A stretch of DNA of 53,303 bases from Butyricicoccus sp. Lineage in GTDB: Bacteria; Bacillota; Clostridia; Oscillospirales; Butyricicoccaceae. The notes below the pieces were generated by a model, which did not search any database, was not told the origin of the DNA, and saw only the letters and a list, made by a program, of their open reading frames with translations. The first letter of the stretch is position 1, and every line of letters begins with the position of its first letter. Positions 42,405-50,655 of the stretch are shown piece by piece. Position numbers and translations under genes: made by a program. Location: NCBI GenBank assembly GCA_017886875.1, contig JAGHIZ010000043.1, positions 1 to 53,303 on the forward strand. The letters run 5' to 3'.

Positions 42405-42925
42405 TCAATCATTAAAAGAAATAGTGTTTTCCATGCGAGGTTTTGCAGGAGTTTCCTTTTCAATATAGCCGATAGCAGCAGAACATATAACAATATTTTA
42501 GGTACACCATAAGAGGTTAATAGCTCACGAACTTCAGGCTCATCACAACACTCTCGAATTTGGTTAATCCAACAAGAGCCAAGACCTAAATTTTGAGCCA
42601 TAAGCAGCATATTTTGCATAGCAGCAGAGCCATCTAAAAAAGCGTGTTTTTCATCACGTTTATATGAAACAATAATTTGTACAGGTGATTTATAAAAATT
42701 ATATTCTTCACCTCTATTTAAAGCTTTTGCAACTGCTTTTGCAAGTTGTAAAGATTTTTCAGCATTATATATAACAGAAAAATGCCAGAGCTGCTTGCCC
42801 ATGCCAGTAGGTGCCCATAAAGCAGCCTCCACAATTTGTTCGATTTTCTCACGTTCAGGAAGTTTGCCTTCTACAAATGCACGGGTTGAACGACGATTTT
42901 TAATAATATCCATTAGATTATTCAT
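42405..42925 (-). pseudogene. Nitroreductase with a single-base frameshift
   Basis: An FMN-dependent nitroreductase: MDIIKNRRSTRAFVEGKLPE, AALWAPTGMGKQLWHFSVI, LDGSAAMQNMLLMAQNLGLGSCWI. At YGVPK the reading frame shifts. The expected end, NIVICSAAIGYIEKETPAKP followed by RMENTISFND and a stop at 42405-42407, is present in the -1 frame. The shift lies at a run of four Ts on the plus strand (42496-42499), so loss of one base explains it. It may be a real mutation or a sequencing error. The original frame runs on into sir2. With one base restored it would be about 174 residues. Confidence 0.85.
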
Positions 42926-43031
42926 AATTTATACCCTCCATTCATATTGCTTATAGTATATCGCTTTGATATACTTTTTTCAAGCAACAGTAACAAAAAT
43001 TTGATATTGAGAAAAGTTTGCTAAAAGTTTG

Positions 43032-43060
43032 GTGACAGTGAAAAATAGATGTGTTATAAT
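43032..43060 (+). promoter_or_regulatory. Sigma-A promoter of the ABC-F gene
   Basis: GTGACA (43032-43037), a 17-base spacer and TATAAT (43055-43060). Confidence 0.75.
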
Positions 43061-43118
43061 ATAAATAATTTGATTTAAATATCGGAAAAGTTATTATTTG
43101 TAAAATGACGGAGGTTAT

Positions 43119-44723
43119 ATGATTACAGTTTCAAACGTAAGTGTAAACTTTACAGGCGAACCACTATTTAAAGATGTTAACATTAAATTTACCGAAGGTA
43201 ATTGTTATGGTGTTATCGGTGCAAACGGTGCAGGTAAATCAACATTTTTAAAGATACTTTCAGGCGAATTAGAGTCAACAACAGGCGATGTATCAATTAA
43301 ACCAAACACACGTATGTCTGTACTTAAACAAGACCACTTTGCTTATGATGATTTTACTGTTTTAGATACAATTATTCAAGGTAATCCACGTTTATATGAG
43401 ATTATCAAGGAAAAAGAAGTATTATATGCAAAAGACCCATTTACAGAGGAAGACGGCAACAGAGCAGCAGACCTTGAAGCAGAGTTTGCAGAGATGGACG
43501 GCTGGAATGCAGATACAGAAGCTGCACAGCTTTTAGAAGGTCTAGGATTAGATGGTGAGGCTTCACTTTATCGCCCAATGAGTTCTATGCAGGATACAGA
43601 AAAGGTTAAAATTCTGCTTGCACAAGCACTTTTTGGTCACCCAGATATTTTATTATTGGACGAGCCTACTAACCATTTAGATGTTGATGCTATTCATTGG
43701 TTAGAAGATTTTCTGATGGATTTTGCAGGTACAGTTATTGTTGTATCGCATGACCGTCATTTCTTAAATAATGTATGTACTCATATTGTTGATATCGACT
43801 ATGGCAAGGTTAAGCTATATGTTGGTAACTATGAGTTCTGGTATGAGTCTTCACAGCTTATTCAACGTATGGTTCGTGACCAAAATAAGAAAAATGAAGA
43901 AAAAATCAAGGAACTTCAGTCATTTATTCAGCGTTTCTCTGCTAATAAATCCAAGTCACGTCAGGCAACTTCAAGACGTAAGCTGATTGATAAGTTAAGT
44001 GTTGAAGAACTTCCTGCATCATCTCGTCGTTATCCATGGGTAGGATTTACAATGGATAGAGAAGCGGGCAAGGATATACTTGAGGTTAGTGGCATTTCAA
44101 AGACTATTAATGGTGAAAAACTGCTTAATAATGTATCATTCATTGTTAAAAAGGGTGATAAAATTGGATTTATCGCTGAAAATGAAAGAGCTGCGACATG
44201 CTTATTCCAAATTTTAATGGGTGAAATCGAGCCAGATGAAGGTACATTCAAATGGGGTGTATCAACATCACAGTCATATTTCCCTAAAGATAACAATGAA
44301 TTTTTCGATGGACATCAAGAAAATATGCTAGATTGGCTTGCACCATATTCAAGAACCGATACACTAGAGTCAACTTTGCGTGGTTTCCTTGGCAGAATGT
44401 TATTCTCTGGCAATGATGTTTATAAACCAGTTAATGTGCTTTCTGGTGGCGAAAAAGTGCGTATGATGCTTTCTCGTATGATGTTATTTGGTTCTAATGT
44501 GCTTGTTATTGACCAACCTACAAACCATCTTGACCTTGAATCAATCACCGCTGTGAATAATGGTGTTAGAGATTTTAAGGGTAATGTATTATTTGCATCT
44601 CATGACCATGAATTTATGCAGACTATTGCAAATCGTATTATTGAGTTAAGAGAAGATGGTGTGCTAGATAAAGAATGCACATATGATGAATTTCTTGAAT
44701 TTAGAGCAGAACGCCTAAAATAA
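43119..44723 (+). CDS. ABC-F ATPase with one degenerate ATP site
   Basis: A 534-residue soluble protein with two ABC domains and a linker, the ABC-F layout of ribosome-binding translation factors. Domain 1 has an intact Walker A (GANGAGKS, ending at residue 41) and Walker B LLLDEPTNHLD (Glu182), but its signature reads SSMQDTEKVK instead of LSGGE. Domain 2 has an intact LSGGEKVRM signature, but Walker A is GFIAENERAATC (about 350-361) and Walker B is VIDQPTNHLD, with Gln466 in place of the catalytic Glu. In a sandwich dimer one site is complete and the other is dead. ACGGAGGTTAT precedes the ATG. It is closest to the YkpA/YbiT type by overall pattern. Confidence 0.9.
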   Translation: MITVSNVSVNFTGEPLFKDVNIKFTEGNCYGVIGANGAGKSTFLKILSGELESTTGDVSIKPNTRMSVLKQDHFAYDDFTVLDTIIQGNPRLYEIIKEKEVLYAKDPFTEEDGNRAADLEAEFAEMDGWNADTEAAQLLEGLGLDGEASLYRPMSSMQDTEKVKILLAQALFGHPDILLLDEPTNHLDVDAIHWLEDFLMDFAGTVIVVSHDRHFLNNVCTHIVDIDYGKVKLYVGNYEFWYESSQLIQRMVRDQNKKNEEKIKELQSFIQRFSANKSKSRQATSRRKLIDKLSVEELPASSRRYPWVGFTMDREAGKDILEVSGISKTINGEKLLNNVSFIVKKGDKIGFIAENERAATCLFQILMGEIEPDEGTFKWGVSTSQSYFPKDNNEFFDGHQENMLDWLAPYSRTDTLESTLRGFLGRMLFSGNDVYKPVNVLSGGEKVRMMLSRMMLFGSNVLVIDQPTNHLDLESITAVNNGVRDFKGNVLFASHDHEFMQTIANRIIELREDGVLDKECTYDEFLEFRAERLK

Positions 44724-44731
44724 TTTTTATT

Positions 44732-44762
44732 GGCATCTAGGCTATTTATAGCTTAGATGCCA
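44732..44762. terminator. Hairpin after the ABC-F gene
   Basis: GGCATCTAGGC and GCTTAGATGCC form an eleven-base stem (one mismatch) with an AT loop. Ts precede rather than follow it, so termination in the plus direction is uncertain. Confidence 0.5.
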
Positions 44763-44789
44763 TAACTTGATAAATTTAAGGAGGCAGTT

Positions 44790-45410
44790 ATGGCAAGTCA
44801 AATAAAAGTTGAATGCCCTCACTGTAAAAAAGAAAGTCTGCATAAAACAGTTGGCTCTATAAATATAGATAGAACACCAGAAATGAGGGCAAAAGTGCAA
44901 GATTTATCTTGTTTTCGTTGGACTTGCCCAAATTGTGGTGTTACATCACTTGTAATGGAGCCATGTTTATACCATGATTTAGCAAATTCATTTATGGTTT
45001 GGCTAAGTGAAGAAAAGCCACAAAGTGCAGATTTTGACCCACTTGCAGGCTATACTTTACGCTGGACACAGGATTTTAATTCATTTAGAGAAAAAATCAA
45101 TATTTTAGAGCGTGGTTTAGATGATAGAGCAGTAGAAATGATGAAGTATTTACTATTTGCTCAGTTAAATCTTGACCTTGATGTGGTAGAGCTTTTATTT
45201 CATGATTTAGATGAAAGAGGTTCAGCTTTTAGATTTGTAGCGGTATTATCCGATGGTGTAGAGCAATATGTTTCAATGCCATCTAGCACATATCAAAAGC
45301 TATATCAAGATGTAAATGAAAGGCTTTATACATCAGGCAGAGATTTTATAAAAATTGATATGGAGTGGGCACATGAGGCATTTTCATTGCTTCACAGCGT
45401 AGAGCAATAA
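44790..45410 (+). CDS. CpXC-domain protein
   Basis: A 206-residue soluble protein with an N-terminal CpXC zinc-binding domain: CPHCKKES at residues 9-16 and CPNCGVTS near residue 51. The rest is helical without a known domain, with LRWTQDFNSFREKINILERGLDDRAVEMMKY in the middle. CpXC proteins are widespread in Firmicutes with no established function. AAGGAGGCAGTT precedes the ATG, implying good expression. Confidence 0.88.
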   Translation: MASQIKVECPHCKKESLHKTVGSINIDRTPEMRAKVQDLSCFRWTCPNCGVTSLVMEPCLYHDLANSFMVWLSEEKPQSADFDPLAGYTLRWTQDFNSFREKINILERGLDDRAVEMMKYLLFAQLNLDLDVVELLFHDLDERGSAFRFVAVLSDGVEQYVSMPSSTYQKLYQDVNERLYTSGRDFIKIDMEWAHEAFSLLHSVEQ

Positions 45411-45414
45411 AAAA

Positions 45415-45444
45415 CGCCAGATAAATTAAAATCTGGCGAAATAT
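45415..45444. terminator. Bidirectional terminator
   Basis: CGCCAGAT and ATCTGGCG form a perfect eight-base stem with an eight-base loop and A/T flanks. It is shared by the CpXC gene and the convergent exporter gene. Confidence 0.85.
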
Positions 45445-45446
45445 TT

Positions 45447-46307
45447 TTATTTAATTAGAACTTGGCAGATAATACCGCTTATTGCAGCAACAAACCATGT
45501 TGCCAATATAACAGGAAGTGCACGCTTTCTACTGGATTTTTCACGAAGTAAAATCATATACCCAAAACCTGCACCAGTTGAAAGTCCTGCAATCATACTG
45601 CCAAAGCTTATAACACCTGACATATAAAGCTGACTAAATAGCACAGAGATTGCACAGCTTGGAATAAGACCTATAAAAGCACATATAATAGGCTGAAAAA
45701 TACTTCCTCCAAGCATAAGAGCTGCAATTCTATCTTCACCAGCATATTCAACTGCAATATGAATTATAACCATAATTAAAAGTAGAAATGCACATGTTTT
45801 AAGAGTGCGAAGTATAATTGCAGAAAAAGGCGAAGAACCGCAACAATTATGTCCATGATGGCTTATATCCATATTAACAGGTGTAGTGTTTTTATTTTTA
45901 GGTTTAAGAAAAGTAAAATGTAGAAAATATCCGCCAATAATAGCTATTATAATTTTAATAATCAAAAGAGCGATTGCATCATGACTTGCACCGCCTGATA
46001 AAAGTAAAGGAACAGCTTCATCTGATGTAGCGAGAAATACAGCAACCAAAGTTGCAGGAGCTAAAAAACCCTCAGCAAAAAGTGCAGATGCAGCAGCAGA
46101 AAAACCACATTGAGGAATACTTCCTGCTAAAGCTCCAATAACAGGGCCTACACGTTGAGTTTTTTCTATTAAATTAGGTGCAGAACGCATTTTATGCTCC
46201 ATAAAGTATAAAATAGCATAAACAATAAAAAGTATTGGCACACTTTGTAGAACATCTTCAAGAGAATGAGTAACAGCATGTATTAGTTCGTGTATTATTT
46301 CGTGCAT
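45447..46307 (-). CDS. Putative heavy-metal or manganese exporter (ArsP_2-like)
   Basis: A 286-residue membrane protein with about eight to ten helices in two related halves. Each half has a Pro-Cys motif: GSIPQCGFSAAASALFAEG (about residue 62) and GLIPSCAISVLFSQLYMSG in the second half. This inverted-repeat layout fits the putative 10-TM heavy-metal exporter family PF11449, which databases label arsenic efflux or manganese transporter. A cytoplasmic loop between the halves carries HHGHNCCG (residues 150-157), a likely metal-binding site. AAGGAGAAC precedes the ATG. No metal riboswitch is recognised upstream. Confidence 0.82.
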   Translation of the reverse strand: MHEIIHELIHAVTHSLEDVLQSVPILFIVYAILYFMEHKMRSAPNLIEKTQRVGPVIGALAGSIPQCGFSAAASALFAEGFLAPATLVAVFLATSDEAVPLLLSGGASHDAIALLIIKIIIAIIGGYFLHFTFLKPKNKNTTPVNMDISHHGHNCCGSSPFSAIILRTLKTCAFLLLIMVIIHIAVEYAGEDRIAALMLGGSIFQPIICAFIGLIPSCAISVLFSQLYMSGVISFGSMIAGLSTGAGFGYMILLREKSSRKRALPVILATWFVAAISGIICQVLIK

Positions 46308-46439
46308 AATAAATGTTCTCCTTAGCTAACTCTAAATCGAGGAACATTATACCACGAATTAACTAGGAATACAAGAGGGGAAGAAGTAGCTGTTATAGTG
46401 AGAATTGAAAATAGAATAGACAGGAGTCTGTATAAATAT

Positions 46440-47432
46440 ATGAATTTTAAACAACTGGGGATTAATGAGTCAATTTTAAGAGCATTAAATGAAATGGGAT
46501 ATACAAATCCTACAACACTCCAACAAAAAGCGATTGCACCAATAAAAGCGGGCAAAGACTTATTATGTTGTGCAAATGAAGGTTTAGGAAAAACAACAGC
46601 ATTTGCAGTTCCAATGCTTGAAAAAATGGGCAAACCAGAATTTTTAGAGGATAGACCTATTAAAAGCATAGTTTTAGCACCGAACAGACAAAGTGCTATG
46701 CAGATTTACGGAAACATATGTCAATATGGCAGATATATGGGCAGAGTTGCAGCGGTTATTTATAGTGGCGTTTCTGATATTCCACAAATTGAAGCAATAA
46801 ATAGAGGTGCAGACATTTTAGTTGCTACACCTTTGCGTTTAATAGAGTTTTTAGACAAAAAATTAGTTAAACTTGATAAAGTAGAATGTTTTGTAATTTG
46901 CGATGCTGATAAGATGCTTGAAAGAGGTTTATTAAATGATATAAAAAATATAAAGTTTAAACTCCCTAAAAGACATCAAACACTTCTATTTACAGAAAAT
47001 TTATCAAGTGAGATAAGAGCATTTGCTCAAAAAATGCTTTATAGACCGTTTAGAATAGATATGAGTGTAAAAAAGCATCGTACTGCTATAGCTCATGTAA
47101 AATTAGCCAATAGAGAACAAAAACCTATAAGAAAACAAAAAAGTGTTCAAAAGCGTGAGATAACAAAACCAGAGATAAGAAAAATCTCTCGTATAAATGA
47201 TGAATTTAGAATGGATATTTCAACTCCTAGAACAGCTAAATTATCAGATGAAACAGTTGCTCGTATTAGAGCAAAAGTACAAGCTAAACTCAAAGAGCGA
47301 GAAGAAGCTCATAGAAAGGCAAATAAAACGAGCAACACTATAAAAAAAGCTGAAGAAAATAAAAAACAACCTGTTAGAAGATATAATAGAACTCGTGGTC
47401 GTGGGAATAGAAAGCAAATAACAAAAGAATGA
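46440..47432 (+). CDS. DEAD-box-derived protein lacking the second helicase domain
   Basis: A 330-residue protein. Residues 1-205 form a RecA1 domain of a DEAD-box RNA helicase: Q motif PTTLQQKAI, motif I ANEGLGKT (Lys51), motif Ia VLAPNRQSA, and ATPLRLIEFL. Motif II is CDAD (154-157) instead of DEAD, and motif III is TEN (185-187) instead of SAT. No RecA2 domain follows. Instead there are about 125 residues of Lys/Arg-rich low complexity ending RRYNRTRGRGNRKQITKE. It probably binds RNA without unwinding it. AGGAGTCTG precedes the ATG at 46440; an in-frame ATG at 46398 lacks this. No frameshift is seen. Confidence 0.85.
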   Translation: MNFKQLGINESILRALNEMGYTNPTTLQQKAIAPIKAGKDLLCCANEGLGKTTAFAVPMLEKMGKPEFLEDRPIKSIVLAPNRQSAMQIYGNICQYGRYMGRVAAVIYSGVSDIPQIEAINRGADILVATPLRLIEFLDKKLVKLDKVECFVICDADKMLERGLLNDIKNIKFKLPKRHQTLLFTENLSSEIRAFAQKMLYRPFRIDMSVKKHRTAIAHVKLANREQKPIRKQKSVQKREITKPEIRKISRINDEFRMDISTPRTAKLSDETVARIRAKVQAKLKEREEAHRKANKTSNTIKKAEENKKQPVRRYNRTRGRGNRKQITKE

Positions 47433-47456
47433 AAGATATGATAGGAAGGTGGCTTC

Positions 47457-48632
47457 ATGAGCTTAAAACGTCGTTTAGGAGTAAGCTTTTTGGTTGTGGC
47501 AGTTATTATGGCAACTGTTGTTTATCCATATTTGCTTTATACAGATAATGAATTTATAAGTAAATGGAGAGCGTTATATATTGAGACTGCTATGGGCACA
47601 ATGACACATCAATGGCTAGCAACTGCAATTATACCTCAAGATATTATTGATGAAGTAATGAAAACAAGAGATGAAACAAATGAACTTCAAAAAACCGCAG
47701 CTTCAACATGGGGAGAAGATGATGTTGTTTCTAAAACTTCAGAAACTGAGGTTTTAAGTGAAGAAGAACAATTTTATGCTAAATTTCCAGAGTTAGATAA
47801 AGCAAGCTTTGAAGCATATCTTGCAGAAAATCCTGACATACTAAAAAATGGTTGGGGAAAAATTGCAATAGATAAATGTGACTCATCGGGAGAAACAGGA
47901 ATTAAAACAATACATGGTGATAATGTATTAGCTATAAGTGCAAACCAAGAAATAATGATAGTAGAAGTAACAGGTAGTACATATGAAGGACGTCTTGCGA
48001 TTGTAAAAGATGAGTCCAGAGTGGGTATTGAAACATGTGCAAACCTTTATAAAACAGGTCAATATGTCAAGGATATAGCTGAAGATAATGATGCTATACT
48101 TGCTATAAATGCATCTGGCTTTATTGATGAAGGCGGTGTAGGCAATGGTGGCACACCATATGGATTTTTAAAGGTTGATGGTGAAACATTACAGGAACCA
48201 TATGGACATGATTATAAAATAATAGGCTTTGACCAAAATAACCTTATGCAAATAGGTGATACAAGTATCACAGAGAATTTATGGGACGCCATAGAATTTG
48301 GTCCAGCACTTATTGTAGATGGTGAATCAAAATTAAAGAGTGCATCATCAGGCTGGGGACTTCAACCACGTTCAGCTATTGGTCAGACACAGGACAAAAC
48401 TGTGCTTATGCTTGTAATTGATGGAAGAAGCACACGTTCAACAGGTGCAACAGTAGGTGATTGTAAAGATATTTTGGAAAGATATGGAGCTGTTCAGGCT
48501 ACAAATCTTGACGGTGGTTCATCATCTGTTATGTATTACAATGGTAGAGAGATAACAAATCCTACAACAGCTAGTGATAACCCACATGGTAGAAAGCTTC
48601 CAAATGCATTTGTTGTAGATTGGAAACATTAA
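47457..48632 (+). CDS. Phosphodiester glycosidase-family protein (NAGPA domain)
   Basis: A 391-residue exported protein. Residues 7-27 form a signal anchor. A linker of about 100 residues follows. The NAGPA domain runs from about 150 to the end, with AILAINASGFIDEGG, PYGFLKVDGE, EFGPALIVDGE, QPRSAIGQTQDKTVLMLVIDGRS and the catalytic-region NLDGGSSSVMYYNG. Human NAGPA removes N-acetylglucosamine phosphodiesters; bacterial members act on exopolysaccharide or wall glycans, with substrates mostly unknown. GGAAGGTGGC precedes the ATG. It follows the DEAD-derived gene by 24 bases and may be co-transcribed. Confidence 0.92.
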   Translation: MSLKRRLGVSFLVVAVIMATVVYPYLLYTDNEFISKWRALYIETAMGTMTHQWLATAIIPQDIIDEVMKTRDETNELQKTAASTWGEDDVVSKTSETEVLSEEEQFYAKFPELDKASFEAYLAENPDILKNGWGKIAIDKCDSSGETGIKTIHGDNVLAISANQEIMIVEVTGSTYEGRLAIVKDESRVGIETCANLYKTGQYVKDIAEDNDAILAINASGFIDEGGVGNGGTPYGFLKVDGETLQEPYGHDYKIIGFDQNNLMQIGDTSITENLWDAIEFGPALIVDGESKLKSASSGWGLQPRSAIGQTQDKTVLMLVIDGRSTRSTGATVGDCKDILERYGAVQATNLDGGSSSVMYYNGREITNPTTASDNPHGRKLPNAFVVDWKH

Positions 48633-48641
48633 AAAATATTA

Positions 48642-48682
48642 AAAAGCCAAGCTTAGTAATTAAACTAGGCTTGGCTTTTATA
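48642..48682. terminator. Bidirectional terminator
   Basis: AAAAGCCAAGC and GCTTGGCTTTT pair, extended by TTAG/CTAG, around an AT loop. It is shared by the glycosidase and glutaredoxin-like genes. Confidence 0.88.
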
Positions 48683-48685
48683 TTA

Positions 48686-48979
48686 TTACTCACGCCATTC
48701 CACTATTTCACTATCATCAACAGGTGGTTGATTTATCCAAGAGAAAGCTTCATTTATATCTAAAGTAATTTTTTCATCTAACACAAAAACAGGTATGCCT
48801 ATACCATGATTATTACGAACTTGTTCAAATTCTTTTGCAGTATCTCTTATTTTTAAAAATTCACGCATATTGGTTGTATTTTCAGTTATATCAATAAATT
48901 CTAAATTCAAACCTCTTTCTTTATTTATGTGATTAAAATTTCTGCAATCAATGCAAATATTAGAACCATATACTTTCAT
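48686..48979 (-). CDS. Glutaredoxin-like thiol protein
   Basis: A 97-residue small thioredoxin-fold protein. MKVYGSNICIDC places a CxxC (Cys9, Cys12) at the end of strand 1, and GIGIPVFVLDEKITLDINEAFSWI supplies the cis-proline strand and last helix. It is annotated in related genomes as glutaredoxin-related. It may reduce disulfides in the cytoplasm. The ATG at 48979 follows GTGAGGTTTAAATTT, whereas an ATG at 48994 would not have a good site. It stands alone. Confidence 0.88.
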   Translation of the reverse strand: MKVYGSNICIDCRNFNHINKERGLNLEFIDITENTTNMREFLKIRDTAKEFEQVRNNHGIGIPVFVLDEKITLDINEAFSWINQPPVDDSEIVEWRE

Positions 48980-49014
48980 AAATTTAAACCTCACTTTTAA
49001 ATTATTTGGTAATT

Positions 49015-49042
49015 AAAAAAGCGAACACTGATAGTATTCGCC
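49015..49042 (-). terminator. Terminator of the gtr gene pair
   Basis: GCGAACAC pairs with GTATTCGC (one mismatch). On the minus strand TTTTTTAATTA follows. Confidence 0.7.
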
Positions 49043-49060
49043 TTTTATTGGGTGAAAAAG

Positions 49061-50632
49061 TTAATTAAACTTTACAACAACCATATCATCTATTATTTTT
49101 ATGCTTCCATCTTCAGGATAATTTGGCATACTTGAAACTTCAGGATTTTCAGCCATTTCTTTACTAACATCAGTATCCTGTTCATAAATTTCATCTGTGT
49201 ATGCAAGATAATATTTTAAAAAGTGCGTATAGGTATAGCTTGTACGTAGTGCAGCAAATCCTTGTACACCAACAGTATTAATTTGGTCTAAAACAGGTGT
49301 TGGATATAAATCCTCAGATATTTCTTTATTTCCAATAAATACAATAGGTAAGTCAGGGCTATATCCATCACAATTTTGTATTGCACTCACTAGACGATTA
49401 GAATAAGATTTACATTGTTCTGCTGAAATCTGCATTTTAAAATAAATTTTATTATCTACAATCATATAATTATATACAACAGCTATCATTGACAAAGTTA
49501 TTATCAAACTGGTTGCTATTTTAACTAATTTACCAATATTACTAATAGGCTGCAAGTTTTCATTTGCATATTCAATTAGTGCAATGGCTGCAATCGGTAG
49601 AAAAGCCGAACCGTAAAGCATTAAATCATGAGTAGCGTCTCCATTAACCATAATATAAATTAAATTACAAGCTAAAGGATAAATTATCATTAAAATTACT
49701 GCAAGTACAATATGTTTGATATTTTTTTTGTTTTTCAAACAAAGAGCAATAAAAAGTATTGCTCCACAAATACCTATAGCAATAATTATAAATCTAACTA
49801 ATAAATTATGATATCCTGTACTATTTCTTAAAAATAAATCAATGAGAGTTACATAACTTAATTTTATAAGAGAAGGTAAGTCAGATATTGAAAGTTTTCC
49901 CATTGATGAAATGCCCATATAATCCACAAGTCCGACGTTCGCTGTGGTAATACGAACTGTAATGAAATATGCAACCATGCTAATAAAAAGCGTTGCAATA
50001 AGCAAAAGACCACGTATAATAAGTGCTTTTAATGTTTGTTTGCCATCTAAAGTTTCAAATAACATATATGCAATCATAAGGGCAACTGCTATAGGAAAAT
50101 AACTTTGATAAATTCCCATTGATAAGGTTAAAAATATTGCTCCTAATGGAATGCCAATCCATTTAAACTTTATTGAAACATATGCACCTAATACAGCTAA
50201 TAAACACCCAAAGAAGTAAGCGTCTGATGTAAACATATAAGAAAATGTTGCAGCTACGGTTGGAAATGTCGCTAAAATACCACCTATAAGAATACAATTT
50301 ATAGGTTTTTTAACACGAAGAATACTACAAACTAAACAAGCTGTTATGGAGATACATAAAATTGATAAAACACCTATAAGCCAAGGCATACTAAAATCGC
50401 CGTCTAAACTTAATACAAATGGCAAGAACCAACGTCCAGAAGGTGTGCCATAAGATGCTTCAAAAAGATGCCCTACATCATCATGATTTAAAAATTTATT
50501 TGTAAATGCAAAAATATGTGTTATCAGTCCCATTATAAATGTTGCAGCAAATGTAAATTTTGTGCTTTTGGGGATTTTACTCCATAATTTATCAAAAAGC
50601 TTATCAGATGTAATACAACTATCAATATTCAT
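49061..50632 (-). CDS. GtrII-like glucosyltransferase membrane protein
   Basis: A 523-residue protein with about eleven membrane helices (residues 25-385) and a C-terminal extracytoplasmic domain. The first loop contains FLNHDDVGHLFEASYGTPSGRWFLPF, whose Asp pair is typical of GT-C fold enzymes of the GtrII family (PF14264). Such enzymes move a sugar from polyprenyl phosphate to a surface glycan outside the membrane. The sugar and acceptor cannot be read from sequence. A GGAT site precedes the ATG. It follows the gtrB-like gene by 23 bases. Confidence 0.88.
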   Translation of the reverse strand: MNIDSCITSDKLFDKLWSKIPKSTKFTFAATFIMGLITHIFAFTNKFLNHDDVGHLFEASYGTPSGRWFLPFVLSLDGDFSMPWLIGVLSILCISITACLVCSILRVKKPINCILIGGILATFPTVAATFSYMFTSDAYFFGCLLAVLGAYVSIKFKWIGIPLGAIFLTLSMGIYQSYFPIAVALMIAYMLFETLDGKQTLKALIIRGLLLIATLFISMVAYFITVRITTANVGLVDYMGISSMGKLSISDLPSLIKLSYVTLIDLFLRNSTGYHNLLVRFIIIAIGICGAILFIALCLKNKKNIKHIVLAVILMIIYPLACNLIYIMVNGDATHDLMLYGSAFLPIAAIALIEYANENLQPISNIGKLVKIATSLIITLSMIAVVYNYMIVDNKIYFKMQISAEQCKSYSNRLVSAIQNCDGYSPDLPIVFIGNKEISEDLYPTPVLDQINTVGVQGFAALRTSYTYTHFLKYYLAYTDEIYEQDTDVSKEMAENPEVSSMPNYPEDGSIKIIDDMVVVKFN

Positions 50633-50655
50633 TTATTTTATAATCCTTTACTGTT

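Noticed and set aside
41678-42925. A genuine nitroreductase-sirtuin fusion protein
   Set aside because: The true nitroreductase C-terminus and its stop are present in the neighbouring frame, and sir2 has its own ATG and ribosome binding site.
43119-44723. ABC exporter subunit
   Set aside because: Two ABC domains on one chain with a linker and no membrane segment or permease gene nearby fit ABC-F, not transport.
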